From: DASXKD01 sp963707905
GTDB taxonomy: Bacteria > Actinomycetota > Actinomycetes > Streptosporangiales > Streptosporangiaceae
DNA length: 64,000 nt
NCBI GenBank assembly: GCA_963707905.1
Contig: CAVPSA010000059.1
Location: forward strand, 558,001-622,000
Reading direction: 5' to 3'
Part shown: positions 27,662 to 37,612 of the stretch, piece after piece
Layout of the letters: each line of letters begins with the position of its first letter
Numbering within the stretch: the first letter of the stretch is position 1
Made by a program: the position numbers and the translations under genes
Notes under the pieces: generated by a model
What the model was told of the DNA's origin: nothing
What the model saw: the letters and a program-made list of their open reading frames with translations, nothing else
Database searches by the model: none

Positions 27662-29372
27662 ATGCGATTATTTTTGGGGTGTATGCTAGCCGTTGCCTTG
27701 GCCGCTCTCGCCGGCGATGGCAGGAAAAAACGATTCACGAACTCGGAGGAGACACAACCGTCGCCGATGCCGAGTTCGAGTCAGCACTTCAGCGACCGCT
27801 GTAAATCCGGCTCCTTCCGCCGAGCACGCTGCGAAGCTGCGCAGCGGCGGAAGCTCCCTCAGCGCTGCCGGCGTCAACTTCATCCGCACCGGCTTCCGCC
27901 AGGCCCGCATTCCCGGCCGCGCCCGCGGCCGCACCTCAGGCTGGTGCTCCCATTCCAGAGTCACCTCTCCAGTTCCGCCTAGGTTCCGCTTTCATCACGC
28001 CTATCGGGTTCATGGATTTCACCGGCGTATTCCGCAATCACAACGCGGGAGGCGGCATCGGATCGAACTTCGGAGCGATACCCTACGAGTTCCCGCTCCT
28101 CTCGCGACGGAGCCATCATACCTCTTGAATCACGTGAGTGAAGCGCGCATGAGCATGCAGAACTCCCGCATCGGCTTCCGCGTCGATGCGCTGGTGAAGG
28201 GCGCCCACGTGATGGGCTACATGGAGACGGACTTCCTGGGAGACAACTCCAGCACAACGTGGCAACATCGCCGTAAGCAGCAACAGCAACACGCTGCGTT
28301 CGCGGGTGTACTGGGTCGACGTGGCCAAGGGCAAGTGGGAAATCCTCGGCGGCCAAACCTGGAGCTTGATCACTCCAGGCCGCACCGGCATCTCGCCCCT
28401 GCCTGGAAACATCTTCTACTCGCAAGACACGGACGTGAACTACCAGGCGGGCCTGGTCTGGGGACGCATTCCGGAGTTCCGCTTCGTGTACCATCCCTCG
28501 AACAAAGCGGCTATCGCATTCGCCCTGGACAATCAGGAGCAGTACTGGGGCGGCTCGGTGGCGGTGCGAAGCCCGCTACTTCCGACCGGTCCGCCTACTC
28601 GCCTACGTTAGGCGGAGTGTCAGGATTGCCGGGCACCCAATTGAACAACGGGACTACCACTGTGAACGCCCCCGCGGTCTTTCCCGACTTGATCGTCAAG
28701 CTCGCTTTCGATCCGTCGCCTAAGTTTCACGTCGAGTTCGGCGGAGTGGAGCGCCAGTTTCGCGTCGCTGTCAACAGCACGGCCTCGCCGCTACTTCATG
28801 CCGCGTTGTCGTCATCACGCAGGCTGACCGGCGGCGGCGGTTTCCTGAACCTGAATGTCCAATTATTCCCCGGCTTCCGCATCCTGACGAACAACTACTG
28901 GAGTCAGGCGGCGGCCGCTATATCTTCGGCCAAGTGCCGGACCTGATCGTCAATCCCGATGGCAGCCTCTCTCGCCATCAAGGCTTCTTCCACGGTCACG
29001 GGCTTCGAATACACGCACAAGAACACGTTTCTTTACGCCTATTACGGCGGCATCTACATTGCCCGCGACCTTGGATTCGTCAACGGGGCGGAGTACGGCT
29101 ACGGCGTCGATGCGACGGGCGTAGGCAGCAACTACGCGACGGCCATCACCCAAAACCGCACGATTCAAGAGGGCACAGTCGGCTTCAACCAAACCATTTG
29201 GAAGGATGCCAAGTACGGCGCCCTAAACCTGATGGGTCAGTATTCCTACCTGACGCGCAACCCATGGTCAGTGTCCCCCGGCGACCCAAGCAACGCCAAG
29301 CTGAGCATCGTGTTCATCAATTTGCGGTACACATTGCCGGGCGCGGCGCCTGCGGCGGCTGAATTGAGGTAG
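27662..29372 (+). CDS. Outer-membrane porin, Pho-linked, frameshifted
   Basis: It starts at ATG 27662 with GGAGG upstream; MRLFLGCMLAVALAALAGD is a signal peptide. Stitched frames give beta-strand-rich segments: QFRLGSAFITPIGFMDFTG, SRIGFRVDALVKGAHVMGY, LRSRVYWVDVAKGKWEILGG, QTWSLITPGRTGISPLPGN, FHVEFGGVERQFRV, and the C-terminal strand KLSIVFINLRYTLPG. This matches Acidobacteria DcaP/porin-like proteins of about 500 residues. Frame changes lie near 27720, 27800, 27930, 28095, 28250, 28585, 28790 and 28905. Location under a Pho-box array and before pstS suggests phosphate or organophosphate uptake, by inference. Confidence 0.7.
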
Positions 29373-29507
29373 TAGAACAGCAGCGATGGGGCGGCAGTTC
29401 GCGGCGGACGGTCGGACCTTTACGCAATATTCACGGCCGATTGAACGCGGATTGACCGCCCTCGTGTATTTGTCAGGAGGGTTCCGCAAAGGCCCAATTT
29501 CACACAA

Positions 29508-29540
29508 CAGTAAGAAAGCTGTAACAGGTCCGTAACATGG
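29508..29540 (+). promoter_or_regulatory. Pho-box array: three 11-bp repeats upstream of pstS
   Basis: CAGTAAGAAAG, CTGTAACAGGT and CCGTAACATGG occur in exact 11-base phase, ending 35 bases before pstS. The CTGTAAC core matches the array upstream of the porin. Confidence 0.68.
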
Positions 29541-29575
29541 AGTGAGAGACAACAGTATCCTTGAAAGGAAGAACT

Positions 29576-30599
29576 ATGAGCATACGCAGGTCTCTTGGTT
29601 TCGCGCTCCTGGCAGTGCTGGCCACAATGCCACTGCGAGCGCAGAATATCAATGCCGCCGGCGCGACATTTCCCTATCCGATTTATTCCAAATGGTTTGA
29701 CGAGTACCACAAGCTGCATCCGGACGTTGCAGATCAACTATCAGTCGATCGGCTCGGGCGGCGGCATCCGCCAGCTCATCGACCAGCACCGTGGATTTCG
29801 GCGCTTCCGACGGCCCCATGACCGACGAGCAGCTCGCAGCAGGCCGGCTTCAAGATCCTGCATTTCCCACGGTGCTGGGCGCGGATGTGCCGACCTACAA
29901 CATTCCCGGCGTCACCGCGGAGCTGAAGTTCACTCCGGAGGCGCTGGCCGGGATTTTCCTGGGCAAGATCACGAAGTGGAACGACCCGGCCATCGCCGGA
30001 GCCAATCCGGGCGTGAAGCTGCCGGCCGACGATATCGTCGTGGTGCACCGCTCGGACGGCAGCGGCACAACTTACATCTGGACGGACTATCTCTCCAAGG
30101 TCAGCGAGGAGTGGAAGACCAAGGTCGGCAAGGACACTTCGGTCAATTGGCCGGTGGGCCTGGGCGGCAAAGGCAACGAGGGCGTTGCCGGGCTGGTGAA
30201 GCAGACGCCCGACTCGATCGGCTACGTCGAGCTGATCTACGCCATCCAGAACAACATGCCCTACGGCATCGGTGAAGAACGCCGCCGGGGAGTTCGTCAA
30301 GGCCGACCTGGCCGGCGTGACCGCCGCGGCGGCGGGCGCGGCCAAAGCCATGCCGGACGATTTCCGCGTTTCCATCACCAACGCTCCCGGGAAAGACCGC
30401 CTATCCGATCTCCAGCTTCACCTGGCTGCTGATTCCCGCGCAAATTCAGGACGCCGGCAAAGAGAGACTGCGATCAAGGATTTCCTGACATGGATGCTGA
30501 CCGACGGGCCAGGAATTCTGCGAAGCGCTTGGCCTACGCGCAAGCTGCCCAAGGAGGTCGTGGCCAAGGAGACAAAAGGCCATCGCGATGATTCAGTAA
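29576..30599 (+). CDS. pstS: Phosphate ABC transporter substrate-binding protein, frameshifted
   Basis: It starts at ATG 29576 (MSIRRSLGFALLAVLATM) with GAAAGGAAG upstream and a signal peptide ending at LRAQN. Ligand-loop motifs of PstS are visible: GAGATFPYPIY-like NAAGATFPYPIYSKWF, INYQSIGSGGGIRQLI, DFGASDGPMTDEQL, and VVVHRSDGSGTTYIWTDYLS. The C-terminus ends with KEVVAKETK. Frame changes are near 29725, 29785, 29845, 30270, 30400, 30460 and 30515. It binds periplasmic phosphate and delivers it to PstCA. Confidence 0.88.
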
Positions 30600-30611
30600 C
30601 TGGCAGTACGA

Positions 30612-31601
30612 ATGGCCACAGCGCCCACCACGGTCGAGCCGCGGGCCTCGCCTGGGGCCCGCGCGCGCTTCTTCGCCGGCTGCGCAGCGGCGACGAGATC
30701 GCCCGCCTGATCACGCTCGTTTTTGCGCTCAGCGTCGTCTTGATCACCGCGCTGCTGGTCTATCAGCTTTGGGTGAATTCCGCTGCAGTCGCGGCACGCA
30801 TTCGGCTGGGCTTTCTTCTGGACCAGCGACCTGGGACCCGGTCTTCGGCGAGTTCGGCGCGCTGCCGTTTATCTACGGCACGCTGGTCACCTCGGCGCTG
30901 GCGCTGTTGATCGCGGTTCCGCTGGGCTGGGCGCCGCCATTTTCCTGGCCGAACTGGCGCCGCGCGCGCATCTCCGACACCTTGACGTTTCTTGATCGAA
31001 CTGCTGGCCGCCGTGCCCAGCGTGATCTACGGCCTGCTGGGCGTCTTCATTCTGGTGCCGCTGATGCGCACGACGATCCAGCCGGCTCTGAAGCACACTC
31101 TGGGCTTCCTGCCGCTCTTTCAAGGGCCGGCATTACGGCATCGGCTTCCTGACGGCCGGGCTGGTGCTGGCGATCATGATCGTGCCGTTCATCATTTCCG
31201 TTTCGCGCGAGGTGCTGCTGGCGGTGCCCGACGAACAGCGCGAAGCGGCGCTGGCCTGGGCGCCACCGCTGGGAAGCCACCTGGAAGGTCGTGGTGCCCT
31301 ACGCGCGCACGGGCATCATGGGCTCGATCTTCCTGGCGCTGGCGCGCGCCCTGGGCGAAACCATGGCGGTGACCATGGTGATCGGCAACGACCCGCGCAT
31401 CACCGCCTCGCTGTTCGCGCCCGGCTATTCCATCGCCGCCGTGCATCGCCAATGAGTTCACCGAGGCCACCGGCAATCTGTACCTGCAGCGCCCTGATCG
31501 AACTGGGCCTGGTGCTGTTTCTGCTGACCTTCGTCATCAACGGCCTGGCCCGCCTGCTGATCGTCGCCACCGAGCGCGGCAGCGGGATGGCGCACGCATG
31601 A
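30612..31601 (+). CDS. pstC: Phosphate ABC transporter permease PstC, frameshifted
   Basis: It starts at ATG 30612, 12 bases after pstS. Helices visible include ITLVFALSVVLITALLVYQL, the conserved FGALPFIYGTLVTSALALLI, LLAAVPSVIYGLLGVFILVP, and the cytoplasmic coupling loop PDEQREAALALGA, then GSIFLALARALGETMAVTMV and the C-terminal LGLVLFLLTFVINGLARLLI. Frame corrections near 30690, 30785, 30925, 30995, 31130, 31262 and 31445. It overlaps pstA by four bases. Forms the membrane channel with PstA. Confidence 0.85.
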
Positions 31602-32456
31602 GCATGCGTCTGCTCTGGCGCAAAGTCCGTGAACGTGCGTCATGCTCAGCCTCACCGGCGTCTGCGCGCTGATCGCCGTCTCGCGTGCTGTTCTTCATCC
31701 TGGGCTATCTGGTCTATCACGGCGGCAAGATCGCTGAACTGGGATTTCTTCACCAAGCTGCCCACGCCCGTGGGCGAAACCGGCGGCGGCATGGCCAATG
31801 CCATCGTGGGCAGCGGCAAGCTGCTGCTGCTGGCCGCGCTGATCGGCGTTCCCATCGGCTTGCTGGGCGGCGTCTACCTGGCGGAATTCGGCGGCAAGAC
31901 GTGTTCCGTTCGTCGTTCGCTACACCGCGGACCTGCTGAACGGCGTGCCTTCCATCGTCATCGGAATTTTCGCCTACGCCCTGGTCGTCATGCCCGTGCA
32001 GCACTTCTCCACCCTGGCCGGCGGCTTCGCGCTGGGCGTCATGATGATTCCCATCGCTGTGCGCAGCACCGAGGAGTTCCTGCGCGCGGTTCCGCGCGCC
32101 CTGCGCGAAGGCGCCATGGCCCTGGGCGCGAGCAAGTGGAGGACGATCGCCACCGTGGTCGTGCCGGCGGCCATCGCGCGGCATCATGACCGGCATCATG
32201 CTGGCTCTGGCGCGCGTGGCCGGCGAAACCGCGCCCCTGCTCTTCACCGCTTTCGGCAACCGCTTCTGGAGCCCGGGCTGGGACCAGCCCATCGCTTCGC
32301 TTGCCGGTGATGATCTACACCTATGCCGTCGGCCCTTATGACGACTGGCACCGGCAGGCCTGGGCCGCCGGACTGGTCTGCTGGGCTTGGTGCTGGTCAC
32401 CAACATCGTGGTGCGAACGCGTGCTGTCGCGCGGAGCTTCCGCGCAGAGGTCATAG
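31598..32456 (+). CDS. pstA: Phosphate ABC transporter permease PstA, frameshifted
   Basis: Start ATG 31598 overlaps the pstC stop (ATGA). The stitched protein shows LSLTGVCALIAVSVLFFILG, FFTKLPTPVGETGGGMANAI, VGSGKLLLLAALIGVPIGLL, LLNGVPSIVIGIFAYALVV, the coupling loop RALREGAMALGASKWRT and RVAGETAPLLFTAFGNRFW. Frame changes near 31640, 31682, 31735, 31905, 32180, 32300 and 32370. Length and order are normal for PstA. Confidence 0.85.
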
Positions 32457-32459
32457 ACT

Positions 32460-33335
32460 ATGCAGATGTCAGCCAAACTTGCTTCGAGTAAGACCGCGAT
32501 CCCAGACAGCTCGGTGACGCGAGTCACGGAGACCGCCGTGAAACCACCGTCGCCCAGCGGCTCCGCAGCCGCCGTTGAGGCGCCGCTGCGGATGCAGGTC
32601 CGCAATCTGAATTTCTATTACGGCAAGATGCACGCCCTGCACGACATCAACCTGGAGGTCGCCGCCAACCGCGTCACCGCGCTCATCGGCCCTTCCGGCT
32701 GCGGCAAGTCCACCTTGCTGCGCACCCTCAACCGCATGCACGAGACCGTGCGCGACACGCGCGCTCGAGGGCGAAATGCTGCTGGATGGCGAGGATATCC
32801 TTGCGCAGGACGTCACGCAGCTTGCGGCGCCGCGTGGGCATGGTGTTCCAGAAGCCGAATCCCTTTCCCAAGTCCATTTTCGAAAATATCGCCTACGGCC
32901 TGCGCATCAACGGCATGCCGACAGGCAACGCGGCGATGTCGCGAGGCGGTGGAGCAGAGCCTGCGCCGCGCCGCGCTGTGGGACGAGGTGAAGGACCAGC
33001 TGCACAAGTCCGCCTATGCGCTTTCCGGCGGCCAGCAGCAGCGGCTGTGCATCGCCCGCGCCCTGGCCGTGGATCCGGAGGTGCTGCTGCTCGACGAGCC
33101 CTGCTCGGCGCTGGATCCCGTCACCACGGCCAAGATCGAAGAGTTGCTGTTTCACCTGAAGGAGAACTGCACCATGGTCATCGTGACGCACAACATGCAG
33201 CAGGCCGCGCGCGTCAGCGACTCCACGGCCTTCATGCTGAATGGCGACTTGATCGAGTTCAGCCCGACGCCGCAGATGTTCACCACGCCCACGGACCCCC
33301 GCACCGAGGCCTACATCACCGGCCGTTTCGGATGA
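32460..33335 (+). CDS. pstB: Phosphate ABC transporter ATPase PstB, frameshifted
   Basis: Starts at ATG 32460, four bases after pstA. After an unusual 40-residue N-terminal extension the ABC core shows YYGKMHALHDINLEV, Walker A GPSGCGKST, the Q-loop VGMVFQKPNPFPKSIFENI, signature LSGGQQQRLCIARAL, and Walker B EVLLLDEPCSALDPV, ending TDPRTEAYITGRFG. Removing an extra G at 32763 restores RDTRLEGEM; two more corrections lie near 32822 and 32945. ATP hydrolysis drives phosphate import. Confidence 0.9.
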   Translation: MQMSAKLASSKTAIPDSSVTRVTETAVKPPSPSGSAAAVEAPLRMQVRNLNFYYGKMHALHDINLEVAANRVTALIGPSGCGKSTLLRTLNRMHETVRDTRARGRNAAGWRGYPCAGRHAACGAAWAWCSRSRIPFPSPFSKISPTACASTACRQATRRCREAVEQSLRRAALWDEVKDQLHKSAYALSGGQQQRLCIARALAVDPEVLLLDEPCSALDPVTTAKIEELLFHLKENCTMVIVTHNMQQAARVSDSTAFMLNGDLIEFSPTPQMFTTPTDPRTEAYITGRFG

Positions 33336-33393
33336 GACGCATCGGCTGCATGCGGCGTAACGCCGCAGCGCAGTCCTGAAGAGGAGGAACACG

Positions 33394-34062
33394 ATGGAAC
33401 GACATTTCGAAATCGAACTGAACGAATTGAAGGAGCGGCTGCTCTGGATGGGCAGCCTGGCCGAGCGCGCCGTGCACCAGGCCATTCATGCGGTGCTGGA
33501 TGCCGACGAGCGCTCTGGCCGAAACCGTGCTCGAGGAAGAGTCGGCCATCAACGAACTGCAGATGGAGATCGACGACCGCGTCATGCAGTTGCTGGCGCT
33601 GCATCAGCTGATGGCCGCCGACCTGCGCTTCGTGCTGGCCGTCGCGCGCATCAACAACGATCTGGAGCGCATCGGCGATCAGGCCGTGAATATCGCGCAG
33701 TCCGCGCATGCGCATCCTGCGCCATCCGCGCGTGAAGCCCTACGTGGATCTGCCGCGCATGAGCGAACTGGCCGAAGGCATGGTCCGCGACAGCCTGAAC
33801 GCCGTGGTCCGCCGCGACATGGAACTGGCCCGCTCCGTCCTGCGTGCGCGACGACCAGGTGGACAACCTGCGCGACCAGATCTTCCGCGAGCTGCTGAGC
33901 TACATGATGGGCGATTCCGCCGTGGTCTTTCAGGCCTTCGAGCTGATCCTGGTGGCCAAGAATCTGGAGCGCGTCGCCGACCACGCCACCAACATCGCCG
34001 AAGACGTCATCTACATGGTCGAAGGCCACGACGTCCGCCACGCCGCCGCGGATCGCCGCTAA
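33394..34062 (+). CDS. phoU: PhoU-type regulator (second copy), frameshifted
   Basis: Starts MERHFEIELNELKERLLWMG at ATG 33394 with GAGGAGG upstream. PhoU repeats: VARINNDLERIGDQAVNIAQ and LVAKNLERVADHATNIAEDV. Removing a C at 33511, one near 33707 and one near 33844 gives a continuous frame. This copy terminates the pstSCAB operon, the classical position. It differs from the copy at 26614, so the locus carries two PhoU proteins, perhaps splitting control of transport and kinase. Confidence 0.87.
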
Positions 34063-34084
34063 GCCCAAGCGCTAAGCCCCAGCG

Positions 34085-34175
34085 CCGAAGCAAAATCCGA
34101 ATTTTGTCATCCAGGTCACTCTACGTAGACCTTCTGGCCGAGCGTCCTCATGGCGGGTTAAGAAGACGTTAAATT
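34085..34175. other. Probable chimeric join (acidobacterial to alphaproteobacterial sequence)
   Basis: To the left is the end of an acidobacterial pst operon. To the right a monooxygenase gene reads from its N-terminus to INEGGRG and then ends after five unrelated residues, about 80-100 residues short of its family. Gene family affinity and codon use change here. Confidence 0.65.
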
Positions 34176-35042
34176 GCCGCGCCCGCCCTCGTTGATGGCC
34201 TCGATGCTGGGCAGCCCGATCGCGGCGGGGCCCTCGGGGTTGACCGAGTAGCCGTAAAGCTCGTACTTGGCGAAGCCTTCGCGGCAGTTGGCGATGGCCT
34301 TCTCGCGCGTCTCGGCGATGTGGAAGGGCGCCATCACGCGATAGTTGCGCCGGTCCATCGCGCGGCCCTGCTTCGCCGCCTCCTCGTTGGCGAGGGTCCA
34401 GTTGAAATCGAGCGTGTCATAGCCGTTGGGGCTGCCGGCGGCGACGCAAAGCATGCCCAGGTCATACCGCCCGGCGAGCTTGCCGCCATAGGGCGTGACG
34501 GAGCTGGTGATGGCGAGATGCGGCCGCGGCTTGGTGTAGGGGCGAAGCTGGAGCCGCGCGTTCTGCATCGTGTACCAGTCGGTCTTCTTGGTGATGATCT
34601 TGCCGGCGAGCAGGCGCGTGATGATGTCGATCGCGTCGGCCATGCGGTCGCGCTGCGTGTCGGGATCGATGCCGAGCATCATCGCGTCGGACGCCAAAAG
34701 CCCCGGCCCGAAGCCGAACATCGCCCGCCCGCGGGTCTGGTAGTCAAGCTGCACGATGCGGTCGGCCACCATGAACGGGTGGTGATAGGGCAGCGAGATG
34801 ACGCCGGTGCCAAGCTGGATGTGCCGCGTGCGCTCGGCGGCGGTGGCGATGAACAGCTCGGGCTGGCCGTAGATCTCGTAGCCGCCCGAATGATGCTCGC
34901 CGATCCACGCCTCGTCATAGCCAAGCCGGTCGAGCCAATGCATCAGCTCGAAATCGCGCTCCATGCACAGGAGCGGGTCCTCATCGTTGGGATGGAAGGG
35001 CGGCAGGAACACGCCGGCGCGCAGCGTGCGAAACTCGCTCAT
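34158..35042 (-). CDS. LLM-class flavin-dependent monooxygenase, 3' truncated
   Basis: Starts MSEFRTLRAGVFLPPFHPND at ATG 35042. Bacterial-luciferase-like TIM barrel features: WLDRLGYDEAWIGEHHSGGY, LGTGVISLPYHHPFMVADRI, MFGFGPGLLASDAMMLGID and the F420/FMN-type YDLGMLCVAAGSPNGYDT. Family members continue beyond AINEGGRG, but here the frame ends NLTSS within a few codons, so the C-terminus is lost at the contig join. These enzymes use reduced flavin and oxygen on varied substrates; the substrate here is unknown. Confidence 0.8.
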   Translation of the reverse strand: MSEFRTLRAGVFLPPFHPNDEDPLLCMERDFELMHWLDRLGYDEAWIGEHHSGGYEIYGQPELFIATAAERTRHIQLGTGVISLPYHHPFMVADRIVQLDYQTRGRAMFGFGPGLLASDAMMLGIDPDTQRDRMADAIDIITRLLAGKIITKKTDWYTMQNARLQLRPYTKPRPHLAITSSVTPYGGKLAGRYDLGMLCVAAGSPNGYDTLDFNWTLANEEAAKQGRAMDRRNYRVMAPFHIAETREKAIANCREGFAKYELYGYSVNPEGPAAIGLPSIEAINEGGRGNLTSS

Positions 35043-35141
35043 AGGGTTCTCCGTTCCTTAACACGGCAATTGTAGCCTGCCCTTGCATCTGCCGCAGCTT
35101 GCGGCTATCGGAACCGCAGATTTCTATCGAAAGGCGATATT

Positions 35142-35918
35142 ATGGACGACGTCCCCGCCCGCCCCGCGCGCCCGCAGCTGAGCGAGGCCGAGCTCGAGCG
35201 CCGCCGCGGCAAGCCGTGGAGCCTGCGCGTCGTGAGCGTGTCCACCGTCGCGCCGCACATGCGGAGGGTACAGCTCACCGCCGACAATCTCGACGAGTTC
35301 CGCCCGAAGCCGGCGCAGGAGATCGTGCTGCAAATTCCGCAGGAGGGCGGCGAGGTGGCGCGCCGGCATTACACGATCCGCCGCTTCGATCCCGCGACGC
35401 GGCTCATCGATGTCGATTTCGTGGTGCACCCGCACGAGACGCCGGGCGTGCGCTTCGCGCTCCACGCCAAGCCGGGCCAGGCGATCGACATTCGCGGCCC
35501 GCGCGGCCGCATCGCGCTGTCGCCCGATGCCGACTGGCACCTGCTCAGCGGCGACGAGACGGCATTGCCGGCGATCCTGGCGCTCGCCGAGGCGCTGCCC
35601 AAGGGCGCGCGCGCGCAGATTTTCGTCGAGATCGGCGACGACGGCGACCGCATGCCGCTCGTCACCGCCGCCGACGTGACGGTTTCGTGGCTGTCGCGCA
35701 AGGGCGCACCGGCGGCGCCCAACCGTCTCCTCATCGACGCGGTCGAGGGCTGGACGCTGCCGCCGGGCAAGGGCCACGCCATCATCATCGGCGAAACCAG
35801 CGTGGTCCGCGAGCAGCGCCACGGGCTTTTGGCGCGCGGCCTGACGCGCGAGCAGATCTATTCCGAAGGCTATTGGCGTCCCGGCCGCATCGGCGGCCAC
35901 GACCACGTCGAGGAATAG
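35142..35918 (+). CDS. Siderophore-interacting FAD-binding reductase
   Basis: A 258-residue intact protein with an N-terminal FAD-binding barrel (VSTVAPHMRRVQLTADNLDE, RRHYTIRRFDPATRLIDVDF) where R-x-Y-T-I-R binds FAD, and a C-terminal SIP domain ending YWRPGRIGGHDHVEE. SIP family proteins reduce ferric siderophores to release iron. It is divergent from the LLM gene and convergent with the FAD oxidoreductase, four bases apart. Confidence 0.82.
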   Translation: MDDVPARPARPQLSEAELERRRGKPWSLRVVSVSTVAPHMRRVQLTADNLDEFRPKPAQEIVLQIPQEGGEVARRHYTIRRFDPATRLIDVDFVVHPHETPGVRFALHAKPGQAIDIRGPRGRIALSPDADWHLLSGDETALPAILALAEALPKGARAQIFVEIGDDGDRMPLVTAADVTVSWLSRKGAPAAPNRLLIDAVEGWTLPPGKGHAIIIGETSVVREQRHGLLARGLTREQIYSEGYWRPGRIGGHDHVEE

Positions 35919-35921
35919 GCG

Positions 35922-37606
35922 CTAACGCGCCTCCTCGGCGGCCGCGTTCACGCCGGCGATGTAGCCCTGGCAGGTGGCGCGGGCGAGGCCGTGCTGGCTG
36001 AAGCCGCCGGCCGATTCGCCGCCGCAATAGAGGCCGGGAATGACCTCGCCGTTCATGTCGATCACCTGGCAGCTGCGCGTTGATGCGCAGGCCGGCGCGC
36101 GTGTCGTGCACGACCGGCGTCGCCCAGGCGGCATAGAACGGCGGCTTCGCGATCTTGTAGAGCGGCTTCGGCTTGCCGAAATCCTCGTCGACGCCGCTGT
36201 CGACGAAGGAGTTGTAGCGCGCGACCGTCGCCTCGAGATTGTCGGGCGGCATCGGCACGCGCTGATATTTCATCACGATCTTCGCGGCGAGCTCGGCGAG
36301 CGTGTCGGCGCTGAAGAAGAAGCCGGCGGCGATGTCGACATTCGGCGGCGTCGGGCTCCCACTTCTCGCGCGCGACGGCGTCGGCGTCGAAGATCGCCCA
36401 GATCGGCCCGCCGCCATTGTGGCCGTCGCCGATCCCGGCCATCGCCGCGTTGATGAAGTTGTTGGGGATCGTACTTGACGTTCTTGGCGTTGCGCTAGCT
36501 GCCCGTGCACGTAGGGATCGATCGAGTTGTAGTTGTTGGCGGTGAACTGCTCGCCGGTCTCGTCGTAGAAGCGCTGGCCGAGCATGTTGACGAGGATGAC
36601 GTCCTGCCAGTTCGCCGACGCGCAGGCCCGATGGCGCGGGCGCGCTCGAACACCGGGCTGCCCGGCATCCACATGCAGGTTGCGGTAGCCGTATTGGCAG
36701 CCGATCATGCCGGGCTTGGTGAGGGTCGAGCCGAATTCGCCGGTCTGGTTGTAGAGGCCCCACAGCGACGCGCCGATCGCCATCGCGGCCAGCTCGCCGC
36801 TGGCGTCCTGGTCGGACCAGGGCATGCCGGCGAGGCCGCAATATTCCTCGGTCAGGCGCGGGTCGAACATGCGGCGGAAGTTGACATTGCCGGTCGAGCC
36901 GCCGGTGGCGATGATCGACCGCCTTGCGGGCGCGGATGTTGCAGCGTCGTGCCCGTTGTTGTCGACGCGCGATGCCGAGCACGCGGCCCGGCGTTCGGCG
37001 CCTCGCGGTGGATCGCCGTCATCCTGTGCTCGAGCAGGATCTCGACGCCGGCTTTCTGCGCCGCGGCCTCGAGCGGGCGCATCAGGCCGTTGCCGGAGGA
37101 GCAGGTCGTCGGCGAGCCGCCGGATCGGCCGGCTTGCCGGTCTGCACCAGCGGCCAGTCCATCGACCGCGCAATGCATCTCGCGCGGCACCGAGTTGCCG
37201 ACCGAGTTGCCGCCGCGCGCGTCGGGCGCCTTGTCGACGAAGACGACGCCGTGCGCGAGCAGCCATTCGAAGGTCGGCGACGCTGTTGTCGGCGAAGGCG
37301 CGGATGATCTCGCGGTCGTTGTAGCGGTAGTCGGGGAAGCCGTTGGGCTCGACGACCGACCAGTCGGTCAGGTCGCGGAACAGCAGGTCGGGCGAGTCCT
37401 CGATGCCGTATTTCTTCTGCACGCTGGTGCCGCCGCCGAGCGGAACGTTGCCGCCGCTGGCAGATGGCGTGGCCGCCGATATCGGCTGCGGCCTCGACGA
37501 GGATGACCGACGCGCCCGCCTCGCGCGCGACGATGGCGGCGGGCAGGCCCGTCGCGCCGGAGCCGATCACGACGACGTCGGCCTCGATGTTCCAATGGAT
37601 GGCCAT
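35922..37606 (-). CDS. FAD-dependent oxidoreductase (KstD/fumarate-reductase-like flavoprotein), frameshifted
   Basis: Starts MAIHWNIEADVVVIGSGATG at 37606, with the dinucleotide-binding GSGATG and an ADIGGHAI patch. Later segments are IEDSPDLLFRDLTDWS, IATGGSTGNVNFRRMFDPRL, GASLWGLYNQTGEFGSTLTK, and the C-terminal IPGLYCGGESAGGFSQHGLA. About 560 residues. At least eight frame changes between 36080 and 37460 are needed. The C-terminal GGESAGG is the second FAD-binding motif of the fumarate reductase/3-ketosteroid dehydrogenase superfamily; substrate is unknown. Last gene of a minus-strand run with PPOX and MarR genes. Confidence 0.75.
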
Positions 37607-37612
37607 GATCGC

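Noticed and set aside
3190..34175. Horizontal transfer of a 31-kb acidobacterial island into another genome
   Set aside because: Both ends cut through genes and lack integration signs, and the two outer flanks look like different phyla, which favours misassembly.
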